From contig JAAEEP010000013.1 of NCBI GenBank assembly GCA_013415695.1, positions 1 to 60,728 of the forward strand: a stretch of DNA of 60,728 nucleotides, read 5' to 3'. A model generated the notes under the pieces. The model did not search any database and was not told the origin of the DNA. It worked only from the letters and a program-made list of their open reading frames with translations. Origin of the DNA: Methanomassiliicoccales archaeon (GTDB lineage: Archaea; Thermoplasmatota; Thermoplasmata; Methanomassiliicoccales; JAAEEP01). Below, one piece after another: positions 37,258 to 46,212 of this stretch. The position numbers and the translations under genes are program-made. The number at the start of each line of letters is the position of its first letter. Positions within the stretch are counted from its first letter, which is position 1.

Positions 37258-37494
37258 ATGAGGTATGGGGTGAGCACGCATCTGGCACCAGAGAAGGTAA
37301 TCGAGAAGGCGGTCGAATACTTTGAGAAACTGGGTCTGGAGGTCACCCAGCGAGACGGAGCTTCTGTGTGCATGGAAGGCGGTGGAGGGCATGTCACCCT
37401 TTCTGTCTGTGGGGAGGATCAGACTGATGTGGACATCCTCACCGAGGAATGGGACCAGAAGGTCAAGGAGTTCATCCAGAGGATTGGCGATTGA
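37258..37494 (+). CDS. uncharacterised small protein
   Basis: 78 residues, family not recognised. A helix-rich start (HLAPEKVIEKAVEYFEKLGL) is followed by a strand-rich part with GGGGHVTLSVCGEDQTDVDI and a closing helix. The pattern suggests a small alpha/beta single-domain protein. No membrane segment. It lies between a ferredoxin and a UxaA-family gene on the same strand. Confidence 0.72.
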   Translation: MRYGVSTHLAPEKVIEKAVEYFEKLGLEVTQRDGASVCMEGGGGHVTLSVCGEDQTDVDILTEEWDQKVKEFIQRIGD

Positions 37495-37587
37495 TAATCC
37501 AAGGATTGTACTGCTTCTCAATCCGCTTGAATATCCTATGGGTAATTCCGTGATAGAGACGATCTTCTCATTTCGGGGGCAGCGGGC

Positions 37588-38760
37588 TTGATTGATCGGA
37601 CATTCATGGGGTACCCTAGAGAGAATGGATCAGTAGGGATAAGGAATCACATAGGGGTGATTTCTGCAGTCGCATGCGGAAATGAGGTTGCCAGATGGGC
37701 ATCTCGGGATTTGAATGGAGTTAAGGTATTCACCCATGGTCAGGGCTGTGCCCAGACGCTTCCAGATCTTGAGAGGGTTTCACAGACACTGATTTCCCTT
37801 GGAGGACACCCCAACCTCGCTGGAGTGGTGGTAGTGGGACTTGGATGCGAGAGCGTCGATGCTGATAGCATCGCTGACGCCATCTCATCTTCTTCAGGGA
37901 AGTGGGTCGAGACCTTCATTACCCAGGATTTGGGGGGCGCAGAGAAGGCGCGTGAGGCGATCAGATCCAAACTTGAGGAAATGAAATCGACTCTACTCCC
38001 TGGCAAGCGGGAAGAGGCGGATATCTCCTCCTTACTTCTCGGAATTAAGTGCGGCGGTTCTGACACCACCTCGGGTATCGCGTCCAACCCAGCTCTCGGA
38101 AGGGCGGTAGACCTCTTTCTGGACATGGGAGGAAGCGTTGCCTTCGGAGAGACAACTGAACTCATTGGCGCGGAGAATTGGATCGTTTCTAGAGGGAGAA
38201 GTGATGCGGTCAAGGAGCAACTCTTGAACACCATCTTGGAAATGGAGCAGAGAGCCAAGCGCATGGGGGTGGACATGAGGGGGGGCCAGCCCACAGGAGG
38301 GAACATCGAAGGAGGTTTGTCCACTATCGAAGAGAAATCTCTCGGCGCGGCCATAAAGACCGGTACTCATCCCATAGACGGCGTGGTAGATTATGGCAGC
38401 AAGATCGAAGCAAGCGGCCTTTACATGATAGATTCTCCTGGCAGGGAACCCGAGTTCCTCACCGGGATAGCAGCATCTGGCGCCCATATGATGGCTTTTA
38501 CGACGGGCAAGGGAGCACCTCATGACTTTCCTTTCATGCCCGTTGTAAAGATCACCGGAAACCCCCGAACCGCCAGTGGTCTACGTTCACACATCGACGT
38601 TGACGTAAGCACGATTCTAAAAGGCTCGATGACCGTTCAATCAGCTGGAGAAATGATACTGGATGAGATGATGAAAGTGGCCTCTGGTAAGGTGACAAAA
38701 GCTGAAGGCATGGGTTATGATGAATCTATGAACATATACACGACTGGACCGGTGATTTGA
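37588..38760 (+). CDS. UxaA family hydro-lyase, large subunit
   Basis: 390 residues of the altronate dehydratase / sulfolactate sulfo-lyase large-subunit type. It begins FMGYPRENGSVGIRNHIGVI. THGQGCAQTLPDLE and LLGIKCGGSDTTSGIASNPA contain the conserved Cys residues of the family; GVVDYGSKIEASGLYMID and AFTTGKGAPHDFPFMPV follow. The start is a TTG with GGGGGC ahead; an ATG at 37606 is possible. No SAF-domain small subunit was found next to it. The substrate cannot be decided from sequence. Confidence 0.87.
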   Translation: MIDRTFMGYPRENGSVGIRNHIGVISAVACGNEVARWASRDLNGVKVFTHGQGCAQTLPDLERVSQTLISLGGHPNLAGVVVVGLGCESVDADSIADAISSSSGKWVETFITQDLGGAEKAREAIRSKLEEMKSTLLPGKREEADISSLLLGIKCGGSDTTSGIASNPALGRAVDLFLDMGGSVAFGETTELIGAENWIVSRGRSDAVKEQLLNTILEMEQRAKRMGVDMRGGQPTGGNIEGGLSTIEEKSLGAAIKTGTHPIDGVVDYGSKIEASGLYMIDSPGREPEFLTGIAASGAHMMAFTTGKGAPHDFPFMPVVKITGNPRTASGLRSHIDVDVSTILKGSMTVQSAGEMILDEMMKVASGKVTKAEGMGYDESMNIYTTGPVI

Positions 38761-39474
38761 TCAGGTGGCCCTGAACTCGCTGGCGAAGCCTTCTCCCTTT
38801 ATGATGACCAAAGGCACATATTTTATCAGCTGTCTTCCCAAGTCGACCATCTCGGCCTCGGAAGGGCCCGGTTCCTCGATTCCCTTGAAACTCATTTCAT
38901 TTTGGGGGTTGCTTAGAAATTGCAGTAGCCAAGCCTCCGTGGCCACACCTTCAATCTTCTGACCGATCCTGTCCATTTTTTCCTCATCAAGGAATCCCGG
39001 TATCACTCGAATCCAGATTCGGGTGTTCCTTCCCCTCAATATATCGAAGGTACGAGCCAGATTTTCCACATATCTCTTGCTCTTATCTGGTGATAGACCA
39101 GTCATCTCCGAATTGCACTCAAGATCGTCAAGTGGACATTTAACTTCCACCACGAATTGGTAGACGAGGTCAACAGCTTCCTCGATCACATCGGGGTAGA
39201 ATCCAGTGGTCTTAAGGATCGTCTTTTTTTTCATCTTCTTTATCCTCTGGAGCAGCTCAATCAGTTCCTCCTTTTGAAGGGCGGGTTCTGCCCCTCCAAG
39301 GTAAACCATGCCGATCTCTGGGTCTGCCAGGAACTCAAGAACCTCCATCAGCTCGTACTCCCGCTTCTCCTGTCGAATGTGGGTGCAATACTCGCATCTC
39401 AGGGGGCAGCCAAAGAAATCGATTCTTGCCTGACTTCCACCCTTTTCCATCCCAATAAGACGCATCAATATCAA
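38761..39474 (-). CDS. radical SAM protein, activating-enzyme type
   Basis: 237 residues. The radical SAM motif is CPLRCEYCTH (CxxxCxxC, about residues 22-31), followed by VYLGGAEPALQKEELIELLQ and a short barrel ending in RIWIRVIPGFLDEEKMDRIG. Its size and layout resemble activases of glycyl-radical enzymes, for example NrdG-like proteins; other roles are possible. The only RNR seen here is class II and needs no activase. It converges directly with the UxaA-family gene, whose stop abuts its own. Confidence 0.88.
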   Translation of the reverse strand: MILMRLIGMEKGGSQARIDFFGCPLRCEYCTHIRQEKREYELMEVLEFLADPEIGMVYLGGAEPALQKEELIELLQRIKKMKKKTILKTTGFYPDVIEEAVDLVYQFVVEVKCPLDDLECNSEMTGLSPDKSKRYVENLARTFDILRGRNTRIWIRVIPGFLDEEKMDRIGQKIEGVATEAWLLQFLSNPQNEMSFKGIEEPGPSEAEMVDLGRQLIKYVPLVIIKGEGFASEFRAT

Positions 39475-39511
39475 CTGAAAAATGGTGTATGAAGAATAAT
39501 TAGTTTACGCA

Positions 39512-40378
39512 TCATGGAAGCCTGGTCCACCTTCCTGATATTTCCATGTGATCCATCCTGTTGCGGATCTCACTGGATGTCAGGATTCCTCGATCCGTGA
39601 TCATTCCAGTGAACATGTCCAATGGGGTCTGTTCGAAGACCTGTTCTCTCATTGAGAGGTTTCTTCCCACGGTCATCTGGGTCTCCACCGGATCTAGCAT
39701 TGCAACGGGAGATACCTTCATCCAATCGCATAATCCATATGCTGAAACACCAAAGTGATTTGCCGCAGCCACCATAGAAAAGGTTCCCACCTTGTTCACC
39801 AATCCTGCGGGCGTGATTGCGTCCGCGCCAACGATTGAGCAGTCCATCTCTTCCATGAGCGAGAAAATCATCGAGTCCTGTATTATCTCCACACTTACTC
39901 CCCGGTCTGAAAGCGCCTTTGCCATCTGCCTTCCCTCTCCCATAGGGAGTGATACGGGGACGGTGACCTCAATCTCACCTCTCCCATATAAGGAACTTAG
40001 ACATGCAAGCACCGTGCTTGAGTACGATATGGTCATTATTCTCCCCCCGCTCAGGATGTCGTTTAACAACCCTGTTATCCTCGCAGTGGAGCTGTCCATG
40101 TCATTATGAATGGTCAGGAGTTTATCATGAATATCGGTATCCCAATCTTCCAGTTCCAGCGAAAGAAGGATAGTATTTGCCAGGTTGAACATTGGCGCCA
40201 TGGATCTCTTAGCCAGATGCAGTTGCAGGGAGAACTCCTCCATGTCCTGCTTGGTAACTGGCTTGGGAGCCTGCAATATCTTATTAAGTGCATCCAATAC
40301 CCTTCGGAAGATATCTGCGGCACCGGAACCCTGGTCATTCCGTACCTCATCAACGATCATTTGAAGGATAGGATCCAT
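39512..40378 (-). CDS. eIF2B alpha/beta/delta-like protein
   Basis: 288 residues of the eIF2B-alpha / MtnA / ribose-1,5-bisphosphate isomerase superfamily. The C-terminal catalytic-type half has SYSSTVLACL, CSIVGADAITPAGLVNKVGT (about 195) and FGVSAYGLCDWMKVSP. The archaeal members include R15P isomerase of AMP degradation and translation-related homologues. Which one this is cannot be set by eye; the active-site Cys usual in R15P isomerase is not evident. Confidence 0.83.
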   Translation of the reverse strand: MDPILQMIVDEVRNDQGSGAADIFRRVLDALNKILQAPKPVTKQDMEEFSLQLHLAKRSMAPMFNLANTILLSLELEDWDTDIHDKLLTIHNDMDSSTARITGLLNDILSGGRIMTISYSSTVLACLSSLYGRGEIEVTVPVSLPMGEGRQMAKALSDRGVSVEIIQDSMIFSLMEEMDCSIVGADAITPAGLVNKVGTFSMVAAANHFGVSAYGLCDWMKVSPVAMLDPVETQMTVGRNLSMREQVFEQTPLDMFTGMITDRGILTSSEIRNRMDHMEISGRWTRLP

Positions 40379-40435
40379 GGCCCTGAGTAAGACTGCTAAG
40401 GATATTACTTCTTCGCTCCAGGTCTCCGATAGGTC

Positions 40436-40909
40436 TTATGTACAGCTAGATACTACCTCGTCGGAAAGGGTCTCGAGCTTCTTGAGTTTCAATGAGAAGT
40501 GACTCTTTGGATCGAGACTTATGATGATATTGCCCCCGCTGTCCTCAAGTGCCTCGTCTGTTCGCCTCAGGACATCAAGAACCGGTCTCCAACCATTCCA
40601 CTTCTCCAGCACATCCAATCCGTTCAGGACTACGATACCGTCTTTGTTCTCGATGAAGAATTGCTTTATCTCCCTTTCAAAAATCTCCAAGTTCATTGGC
40701 GGGATACAACTGTCCTCAGTTCTTGTAGACAACCATCTGGTCTTCAATCGACTCATATCGAAGTCAAGCTGAGATCTAAGTAATTCCGGAGCGTTCTTGC
40801 TGATGTAAAGCGCTTTTCTCCCATCAGTGAGTTCCTTTCGGACTACTTGGTGAGTCCGTAATGGAACCCTTTCCTCAAAGAGATAAAACCTGCCTTTTGA
40901 TACTTTCAT
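40436..40909 (-). CDS. DUF835 family protein 3
   Basis: 157 residues from the ATG at 40909, where GGGGGTT precedes; a TTG at 40930 is a poorer choice. The DUF835 blocks KALYISKNAPELLRSQLDFD, TRWLSTR, GIVVLNGLDVLEKWN and IIISLDPKSHFSLK match the two proteins at 31472 and 31956-32501. It lies 57 bases upstream of the eIF2B-like gene on the same strand. Function unknown. Confidence 0.82.
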   Translation of the reverse strand: MKVSKGRFYLFEERVPLRTHQVVRKELTDGRKALYISKNAPELLRSQLDFDMSRLKTRWLSTRTEDSCIPPMNLEIFEREIKQFFIENKDGIVVLNGLDVLEKWNGWRPVLDVLRRTDEALEDSGGNIIISLDPKSHFSLKLKKLETLSDEVVSSCT

Positions 40910-41178
40910 TAAACCCCCCAGTTTACTCAATTGGAAAAAAGCGCAGTAAAGTATTAACCAATTGCCCGTTGATTAATTATCAATTAAGTCAATACTCCGT
41001 GGAAGAAGCGGGTATTTTTAACACAGTATGAAACAAATCCATACTGGCTCTAATATCGGGAATCGATGATGGTCTCTATCGTTTTCGTCACTTGATTGCT
41101 AGGCAGCCAGAGACTTTCGGTTCTTCTTGTGGCTCTGATACCAGTTAAAAATGAAATACAAGCAATATGTGATTCCAG

Positions 41179-41607
41179 TTAACCCCTGAAGTACCGTTTA
41201 ACACCGGGACGGGTCAGGTAGAAAATCAGCAGGACTGCGATCAGTATGCTTATGATAGTGCTGCTCAGGTTGGAGATGTCCCAGTACAGCAACAGGTTGA
41301 TCACGCTGGAGATGATTGACAGTACTCCCAATATGATTCCAAGAGTCCAAGCCCAGGGTCTTCCCTTGAAGAAACCGTATGAAAGCAGAAAGCTAACAAT
41401 TGCTAGAATGAGGAACAACACTCCCAACGAGGTGAATATGATTCCAGCATTATCCGCTATAAACTCAGGAACCCGACCGATCCCCTGCCATTCCTCCAGG
41501 GGAAGCACAGCCACCAAAAAGGAACCAGCAGCCATAAGCAGATATATTAGTCCCATGAGAAAGGCCAGAATGGCCAGTATGGTGACACCAATAGGTCTTG
41601 CTCTCAT
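41179..41607 (-). CDS. small integral membrane protein, four helices
   Basis: 142 residues with about four hydrophobic helices (about 8-32, 50-72, 83-105, 112-132) and a short RPWAWTLGIILGVL signature that occurs in DUF2127-like and similar four-helix proteins. The C-terminus ends RPGVKRYFRG. No active site; function unknown. It is 84 bases downstream of the RNase P RNA gene on the same strand. Confidence 0.78.
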   Translation of the reverse strand: MRARPIGVTILAILAFLMGLIYLLMAAGSFLVAVLPLEEWQGIGRVPEFIADNAGIIFTSLGVLFLILAIVSFLLSYGFFKGRPWAWTLGIILGVLSIISSVINLLLYWDISNLSSTIISILIAVLLIFYLTRPGVKRYFRG

Positions 41608-41690
41608 TTCGATCTCCCCTCCAGCGCGTGCAATGCCAATAAACGCTAAAAAAACCTATTAAGAAAATACCATGATTGAAAATATGCTGA

Positions 41691-41996
41691 TTGCCAGGTG
41701 AGGGTAGTAGGCCCCCTTCTGTTTCAGGCAGCATTCAACTTAGCACCCTACCCGCCGGTCCCGAGTGGTCACCCCGGCTGTTTGGGCTTGCTCCGGTGGG
41801 GAGTCGCCGTTTCACCAGATCCCCGGACAACGTCACCGACAAACGGATCATACTAGACCGGGGCTGTGTCGTTTCTGCGCCCTTGCCTGGGCTCTCGCCC
41901 AACCACTTCTGTGGTCCACCTTCTCTCGGAGGGGGGACCTTCCTCAGCTGGGTTTAAAAAACCCTACCGTCAGCTGCCCTCCCTCTCCTGGCAAAT
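41691..41996 (-). ncRNA. rnpB: RNase P RNA
   Basis: The minus strand shows the universal RNase P RNA landmarks in order. First is GAGGAAGGTCCCCC (conserved region I), then GGTGAAACGGCGA and GGAGCAAGCCCAAACAG in the middle, then TGAAACAGAAGGGGGCCTAC (region V) near the 3' end. Region I and region V pair to form P4 (CCCCC with GGGGG). The ends pair as helix P1 (TTGCCAGG with CCTGGCAA), which sets the boundaries. The RNA cleaves tRNA 5' leaders. Archaeal type A fits best. Confidence 0.93.
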
Positions 41997-42016
41997 GAGC
42001 CTCAGGTGGCATGAGC

Positions 42017-42028
42017 TATTTAAATATA
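42017..42028 (-). promoter_or_regulatory. TATA box of RNase P RNA
   Basis: TATATTTAAATA on the minus strand lies about 25-30 bases before the P1 helix start, the proper distance for an archaeal promoter. Confidence 0.55.
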
Positions 42029-42048
42029 TGTTTATTCAAGTTGAAGGA

Positions 42049-42486
42049 TCAATCCGATGTGAGCTCCCCTTCCTCCAACAATCTGATTCCCTTGGAGAGG
42101 AGTTGTCTGATCGCCCCTTCTACCCGGTCAACTCGGAGAATCAGGACAGCGACTTTCCGGCCTGAGAATGCGTATGAATAATCGATGTTGATGTTCTCGT
42201 CTCCGAGTATCGATGCGACTTCGAAAAGGCCTCCAGGCTCATCTCTCATCTGAACAGCGATGACTTCCGTGAACGACACAGTGAATCCCATATCCGCCAG
42301 TTTGCTATGCGCCCTATCGGGGTCATCTACCAGCGCCCTGATCACTCCGAACCCGTCAGCCTCTGCGATGCTGAATGCCAGTATATTGATTCCCTCTTCC
42401 TCAAGCGCCTTTGAAATCCTTGCCAGCCTCCCTGGCTTGTTCTCTAAGAAGACAGATAGCTGCTTGATCATATGTTTCCTGACCAT
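42049..42486 (-). CDS. tandem ACT domain protein
   Basis: 145 residues with two ACT domains: KQLSVFLENKPGRLARISKA (about 8-75) and AVQMRDEPGGLFEVASILGD (about 78-140). ACT domains bind amino acids and control enzymes. It starts inside the paaK stop (TGATG overlap), so the two are translationally coupled. This pairing, paaK then ACT, is common in archaea and suggests feedback control of aryl-CoA ligase by an amino acid. Confidence 0.92.
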   Translation of the reverse strand: MVRKHMIKQLSVFLENKPGRLARISKALEEEGINILAFSIAEADGFGVIRALVDDPDRAHSKLADMGFTVSFTEVIAVQMRDEPGGLFEVASILGDENINIDYSYAFSGRKVAVLILRVDRVEGAIRQLLSKGIRLLEEGELTSD

Positions 42487-43796
42487 CAGAGTCCCCTCCT
42501 GTCGACAACCCTCTTCGCTTTCCCTTCGAATCTGGGAAGTGAACCTGGGTCCGCTAGCTCCACACCCACGCTGATGTTCAGGGCACTTCGTAGGCGGTGG
42601 GCGACCATCCGCTTGATCTCCATGAGATCGTTGATCTTATCGCTGAAAGCCTCCTTGCTAAGCTCTACTCTCACCAATAGCTCGTCTAGAGCTCCTTTTC
42701 TGTCAACCACGATCTGGAATTGGCTTCCCAGCTGTGGAATGGATAGCAAGGTGTGTTCGATTTGAGACGGGAATACATTGATGCCCCTTATGATCAGCAT
42801 ATCGTCTACCCTGCCCTCTATTCGACCGATCCGGGGGTGAGTCCTGCCGCATCCGCATTCCTCTTCCCTGAGGTGGGTCACGTCTCCCACCCGGTACCTA
42901 ACGATGGGTAAGGCTTCCTTTCTGAGCATGGTAATAGTCAGTTCTCCCCTCTCTCCAGGGGCGACCTGCTCCCCGGTTTCTGGATCTATTATCTCGACAA
43001 ATGTCATGTCAGCCCAGACGTGAATTCCATTCTGCTCCTCGCATTCGGTGAACAAAGGACCAGAAAGCTCGCTCGTACCATAGATATCGTATGCTTTGAT
43101 CCCCAGCCATTCCTCGAGGCGGAGACGCATTTCGTCAGACCAGGGCTCTGCACCAAGTATTGCTACACCGAGTTGAGTGTCTTCCTTGATGTTGATGCCC
43201 ATCTTCTCAGCGGCCTCACCTATGTGGATGAGATATGAAGGAGTACAGGCGATTGCGGTGACTTCCATGTCCTGCATGAGCTCGATCTGACGCTCTGTGT
43301 TCCCCACTGATGTGGGCAGAACGGCTGCACCTATCCTTTCGGCACCGTAGTGCAGGCCCAAGCCTCCGGTGAAAAGGCCATAACCATATGAAACCTGGAT
43401 CACGTCTCCCCTTCCCAAGCCACAAGAGGTAAGTCCCCTTGCCAAGGATAATGTCCAGTAATCAAGATCTTGCTGGGTATACCCAACCACTGTCGGTTTC
43501 CCGGTGGTGCCTGATGATGCATGATATCTCACGACTTCGTCCCTTGGCGACACAAATAACTTGTCAGGGTAGTTGTCCCTCAGATCACTCTTGACCATAA
43601 ATGGAAGCTTGTTGATATCTTCCAGGGCTCGGATATCGTCAGGATGAACATCCGCTTCCCTCATCCTCTTTCGATAAAATTCTGAGAAGCTGTACAGCCT
43701 GTACACGAGCGTCTTTAACGATTTGTATTGCATCTCCTTGAGTTCCTTCAAAGGCATCATTTCTATCCTTGGGTCCCAGCTCCTCATGTCGCACAC
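42486..43796 (-). CDS. paaK: phenylacetate-CoA ligase family protein
   Basis: 436 residues of the adenylate-forming PaaK family. The P-loop is ASSGTTGKPTVVGYT (about residue 90); YGLFTGGLGLHYGAERIGA and DIYGTSELSGPLFTECEEQ follow; the C-terminal lid has RVDDMLIIRGINVFPSQIEH. It activates arylacetates such as phenylacetate or indoleacetate with ATP and CoA. In archaea this can recover aromatic amino acids from aryl acids together with ketoacid:ferredoxin oxidoreductases, which are not in the window. Confidence 0.92.
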   Translation of the reverse strand: MCDMRSWDPRIEMMPLKELKEMQYKSLKTLVYRLYSFSEFYRKRMREADVHPDDIRALEDINKLPFMVKSDLRDNYPDKLFVSPRDEVVRYHASSGTTGKPTVVGYTQQDLDYWTLSLARGLTSCGLGRGDVIQVSYGYGLFTGGLGLHYGAERIGAAVLPTSVGNTERQIELMQDMEVTAIACTPSYLIHIGEAAEKMGINIKEDTQLGVAILGAEPWSDEMRLRLEEWLGIKAYDIYGTSELSGPLFTECEEQNGIHVWADMTFVEIIDPETGEQVAPGERGELTITMLRKEALPIVRYRVGDVTHLREEECGCGRTHPRIGRIEGRVDDMLIIRGINVFPSQIEHTLLSIPQLGSQFQIVVDRKGALDELLVRVELSKEAFSDKINDLMEIKRMVAHRLRSALNISVGVELADPGSLPRFEGKAKRVVDRRGL

Positions 43797-44031
43797 CTCT
43801 AGGGGAAGACATATTTCCTATCCGTTATCTTTCTCAATCAATCCATTATGTGCGTAAATCGTACAGATTATCATGAAATATGTAGTTCACGCTCGCTAGA
43901 TCATTAACGAATATGCGGTATCACCTGAAAGCTTATTCGTTTAAATAACATTGCGCTGTCTTGTCATGGTGAACCTTGTCCCAGCGAGGTTGAATCCAAA
44001 TAATATGAGTGATAAATAGAGTGATTGGAAC

Positions 44032-45042
44032 ATGAGAAGCTCCGAGATGAGAAGAGACTGGATGACTGGCGATTGGGTCATCATTTCCCCCCTGAGATCA
44101 CAGAGACCCCTTCCCAGGATGGCTAAGTTGAGCGAGTCCCAGAATCCAAAAGAAGATTGTCCCTTCTGCCCAGGCCATGAAGACTTGACGCCTCCTGAGG
44201 TATGGTCAAACCGTGATAGTGGAGAACCCAACACCCCTGGGTGGAAGGTCAGATCGTTCCCGAACATGTATCCAGCGCTCTCAGGAGGAGGTTGTGATGG
44301 AAGCAAAGGTGACTGCATCCAAACCATAATGAGGGGATGTGGCGTCCACGAGGTCATCGTCGACTGTCCCGAGCACAATCTTCAACCAGCGACCATGTCT
44401 GAGGAGCAGTTGGAACTCGTACTTCTTTCCTACCGGGAGAGATACTTAGAGAATTCAAAGCGAGATAGAATCAGCTATGTGCAGATATTCAGGAACCATG
44501 GTCGAGAGGCCGGGCGTTCAATCGTTCATCCCCATTCACAGCTTGTGGGAACCCCAATCATTCCCACCGCTGTGATGGAAGAAATCCGCCTAGCAAGAAG
44601 ATTCTTCGAGGAGACTGGAGACTGTCTTTTTGACCGAGCTCTTGAGAGAGAGGTCGATGAGGGAATAAGGGTGGTCATCGATTCAGAGAACATGGCGGTT
44701 GTCTGTCCTTTCGCTTCAAGGTCCCCATATGAGATGTACCTTCTTCAGAAACTTCATTCATCCGCGTACGAATCTTCCTCCAGAGAAACAATCCATGAAT
44801 TGGCCATCGTACTGAAAGAGGTGCTCGTGTTGTTGTTCGAGCTGCTGGAAGATCCTCCTTATAACATCTTCATACACAGCGCACCTTGCGATGGTGGTGA
44901 TTACAGCTGCTTCCGGTGGCATATACATATAATTCCGAGGCTCATGGGGCAAGGAGGATTTGAGATGGGAACTGGGATGTGCATCAATCCAGTACCTCCA
45001 GAAAGAGCTGCTCAGATGCTCAGGAAGAAACGTTCTACCTGA
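44032..45042 (+). CDS. galT: galactose-1-phosphate uridylyltransferase family
   Basis: 336 residues. Zinc motif CPFCPGHE (about 45). HNLQPATMSEEQLELVLLSY sits mid-protein. The active-site motif is SIVHPHSQLVGTPI (HPH, about 165), where His attacks the nucleotide. GDYSCFRWHIHIIPRLMGQG gives the second HxH. It moves UMP between hexose-1-phosphate and UDP-sugar. Its stop directly touches the stop of the convergent regulator gene. Confidence 0.92.
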   Translation: MRSSEMRRDWMTGDWVIISPLRSQRPLPRMAKLSESQNPKEDCPFCPGHEDLTPPEVWSNRDSGEPNTPGWKVRSFPNMYPALSGGGCDGSKGDCIQTIMRGCGVHEVIVDCPEHNLQPATMSEEQLELVLLSYRERYLENSKRDRISYVQIFRNHGREAGRSIVHPHSQLVGTPIIPTAVMEEIRLARRFFEETGDCLFDRALEREVDEGIRVVIDSENMAVVCPFASRSPYEMYLLQKLHSSAYESSSRETIHELAIVLKEVLVLLFELLEDPPYNIFIHSAPCDGGDYSCFRWHIHIIPRLMGQGGFEMGTGMCINPVPPERAAQMLRKKRST

Positions 45043-46212
45043 TTATTCGGAGAAATATATCAGGGCGGCTCTCTTTGTCAGGCTCTTTGTGAGATACATT
45101 ATCTCCCTGACTCGAATCGATATCAGCACTACTGAGAGAAAAGATTCCTCCGTGACATCGCTCGATGTAGAGAACTCGCCCATACTGTCAGCCAGCTCCG
45201 CTTCCATTGCCCGTACCTGTTCTCTTAGCTCATCCTTGTATTCGAAGGCACCCTTCCCATCCCCGGAGATAATCGCCTCCTTTGCCTTTGAAAGCATAAC
45301 AGCCCCCTCCCTGAGATCAATTACCAGTTGCATCCTTAACTTATCGGCGCCGCCGATAACGGGGGTGCGGTTCTCAATCTTCCTCTCCAGGTATTCCGCT
45401 GGGTATCTGAGTTCATCAGGGGCAATTCCATATGATTGGCATACGACCTGAACTACGCCATAAATGCCGTCCCCAATGATCTCCAGCATATTCGCCGAGC
45501 TCCATTTGAAATTGATATCGATGAAATCCCTTGCAGGAGACCTGCATCTAGACAGGTTCCGGAAGATCTGAAGGGAAAGCCTATTGACGTCCTCTTTCTC
45601 GATGGCGTACAACATTCGCATCAGATGTATGCAACGGGAAGGGTTCGTGTCACAATCATTCACTAGGTCAGCAGCCAAGTTCTCTGCTTCAATGATCTTG
45701 TCGAAAAGAAGAGGTATCAATGGTCCGGGATCGTAGGTTGAAACGGGGCGGTTCTCGTACGATATAGTATTCTTCTCAGTATGAACCATCAGGTTCTCAT
45801 CAAGGAATCTTAGAATATTCCTCATCCCACTGATATCGACGTCGGTAAGTCCATTTTGGATCATGGAGAAGTCATCTACGCCTCTTATGTAAGCTGAAAG
45901 CATGTGATAGATCATTTCTTCTTGAGATGCACCCTCAATTCTCTTGGTCAGGGTCTTTCTGCTCTGCTTGGGGCTGACGATTAGCTGGTCGCCAACCTCA
46001 AACATTTCGATCTCCTTCTCTTTCTTCTGAGCCTCGCTCCACTTGTTTATCCATCTTTTTGGAAGGTAAAGGGAGTAGCCTCCTGAACCAGCTCGGGAGA
46101 TTTTCTTTACAGATCTGATCCCGTCATCCTCTGCTATGCAATACCCCCTAGGACTTCTCACAGAAGTAGAACATCGCAATCTCTTTGGCGAGTTCCTCAA
46201 TGACCTCTCCAA
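45043..46212 (-). CDS. AbrB-PhoU type regulator, copy 2
   Basis: Up to 389 residues. An N-terminal SpoVT/AbrB-like DNA-binding part (AGSGGYSLYLPKRWINKW, about 42-60) is followed by a long PhoU-like helical region (ENLAADLVNDCD near 175, ADLVN/LRMLYAIEKEDVNR). Such proteins are archaeal phosphate-uptake type regulators. The first 20-30 residues overlap the upstream gene by 65 bases and lack homology to the copy-1 start; an in-frame GTG at 46161 may be the true start. It is a paralogue of the gene at 46148-47251. Confidence 0.83.
   Translation of the reverse strand: MERSLRNSPKRLRCSTSVRSPRGYCIAEDDGIRSVKKISRAGSGGYSLYLPKRWINKWSEAQKKEKEIEMFEVGDQLIVSPKQSRKTLTKRIEGASQEEMIYHMLSAYIRGVDDFSMIQNGLTDVDISGMRNILRFLDENLMVHTEKNTISYENRPVSTYDPGPLIPLLFDKIIEAENLAADLVNDCDTNPSRCIHLMRMLYAIEKEDVNRLSLQIFRNLSRCRSPARDFIDINFKWSSANMLEIIGDGIYGVVQVVCQSYGIAPDELRYPAEYLERKIENRTPVIGGADKLRMQLVIDLREGAVMLSKAKEAIISGDGKGAFEYKDELREQVRAMEAELADSMGEFSTSSDVTEESFLSVVLISIRVREIMYLTKSLTKRAALIYFSE

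Noticed and set aside
41691-41998. plus-strand frames of 77-99 residues across this stretch
   Set aside because: The region is the RNase P RNA gene on the other strand; the frames lack family features.
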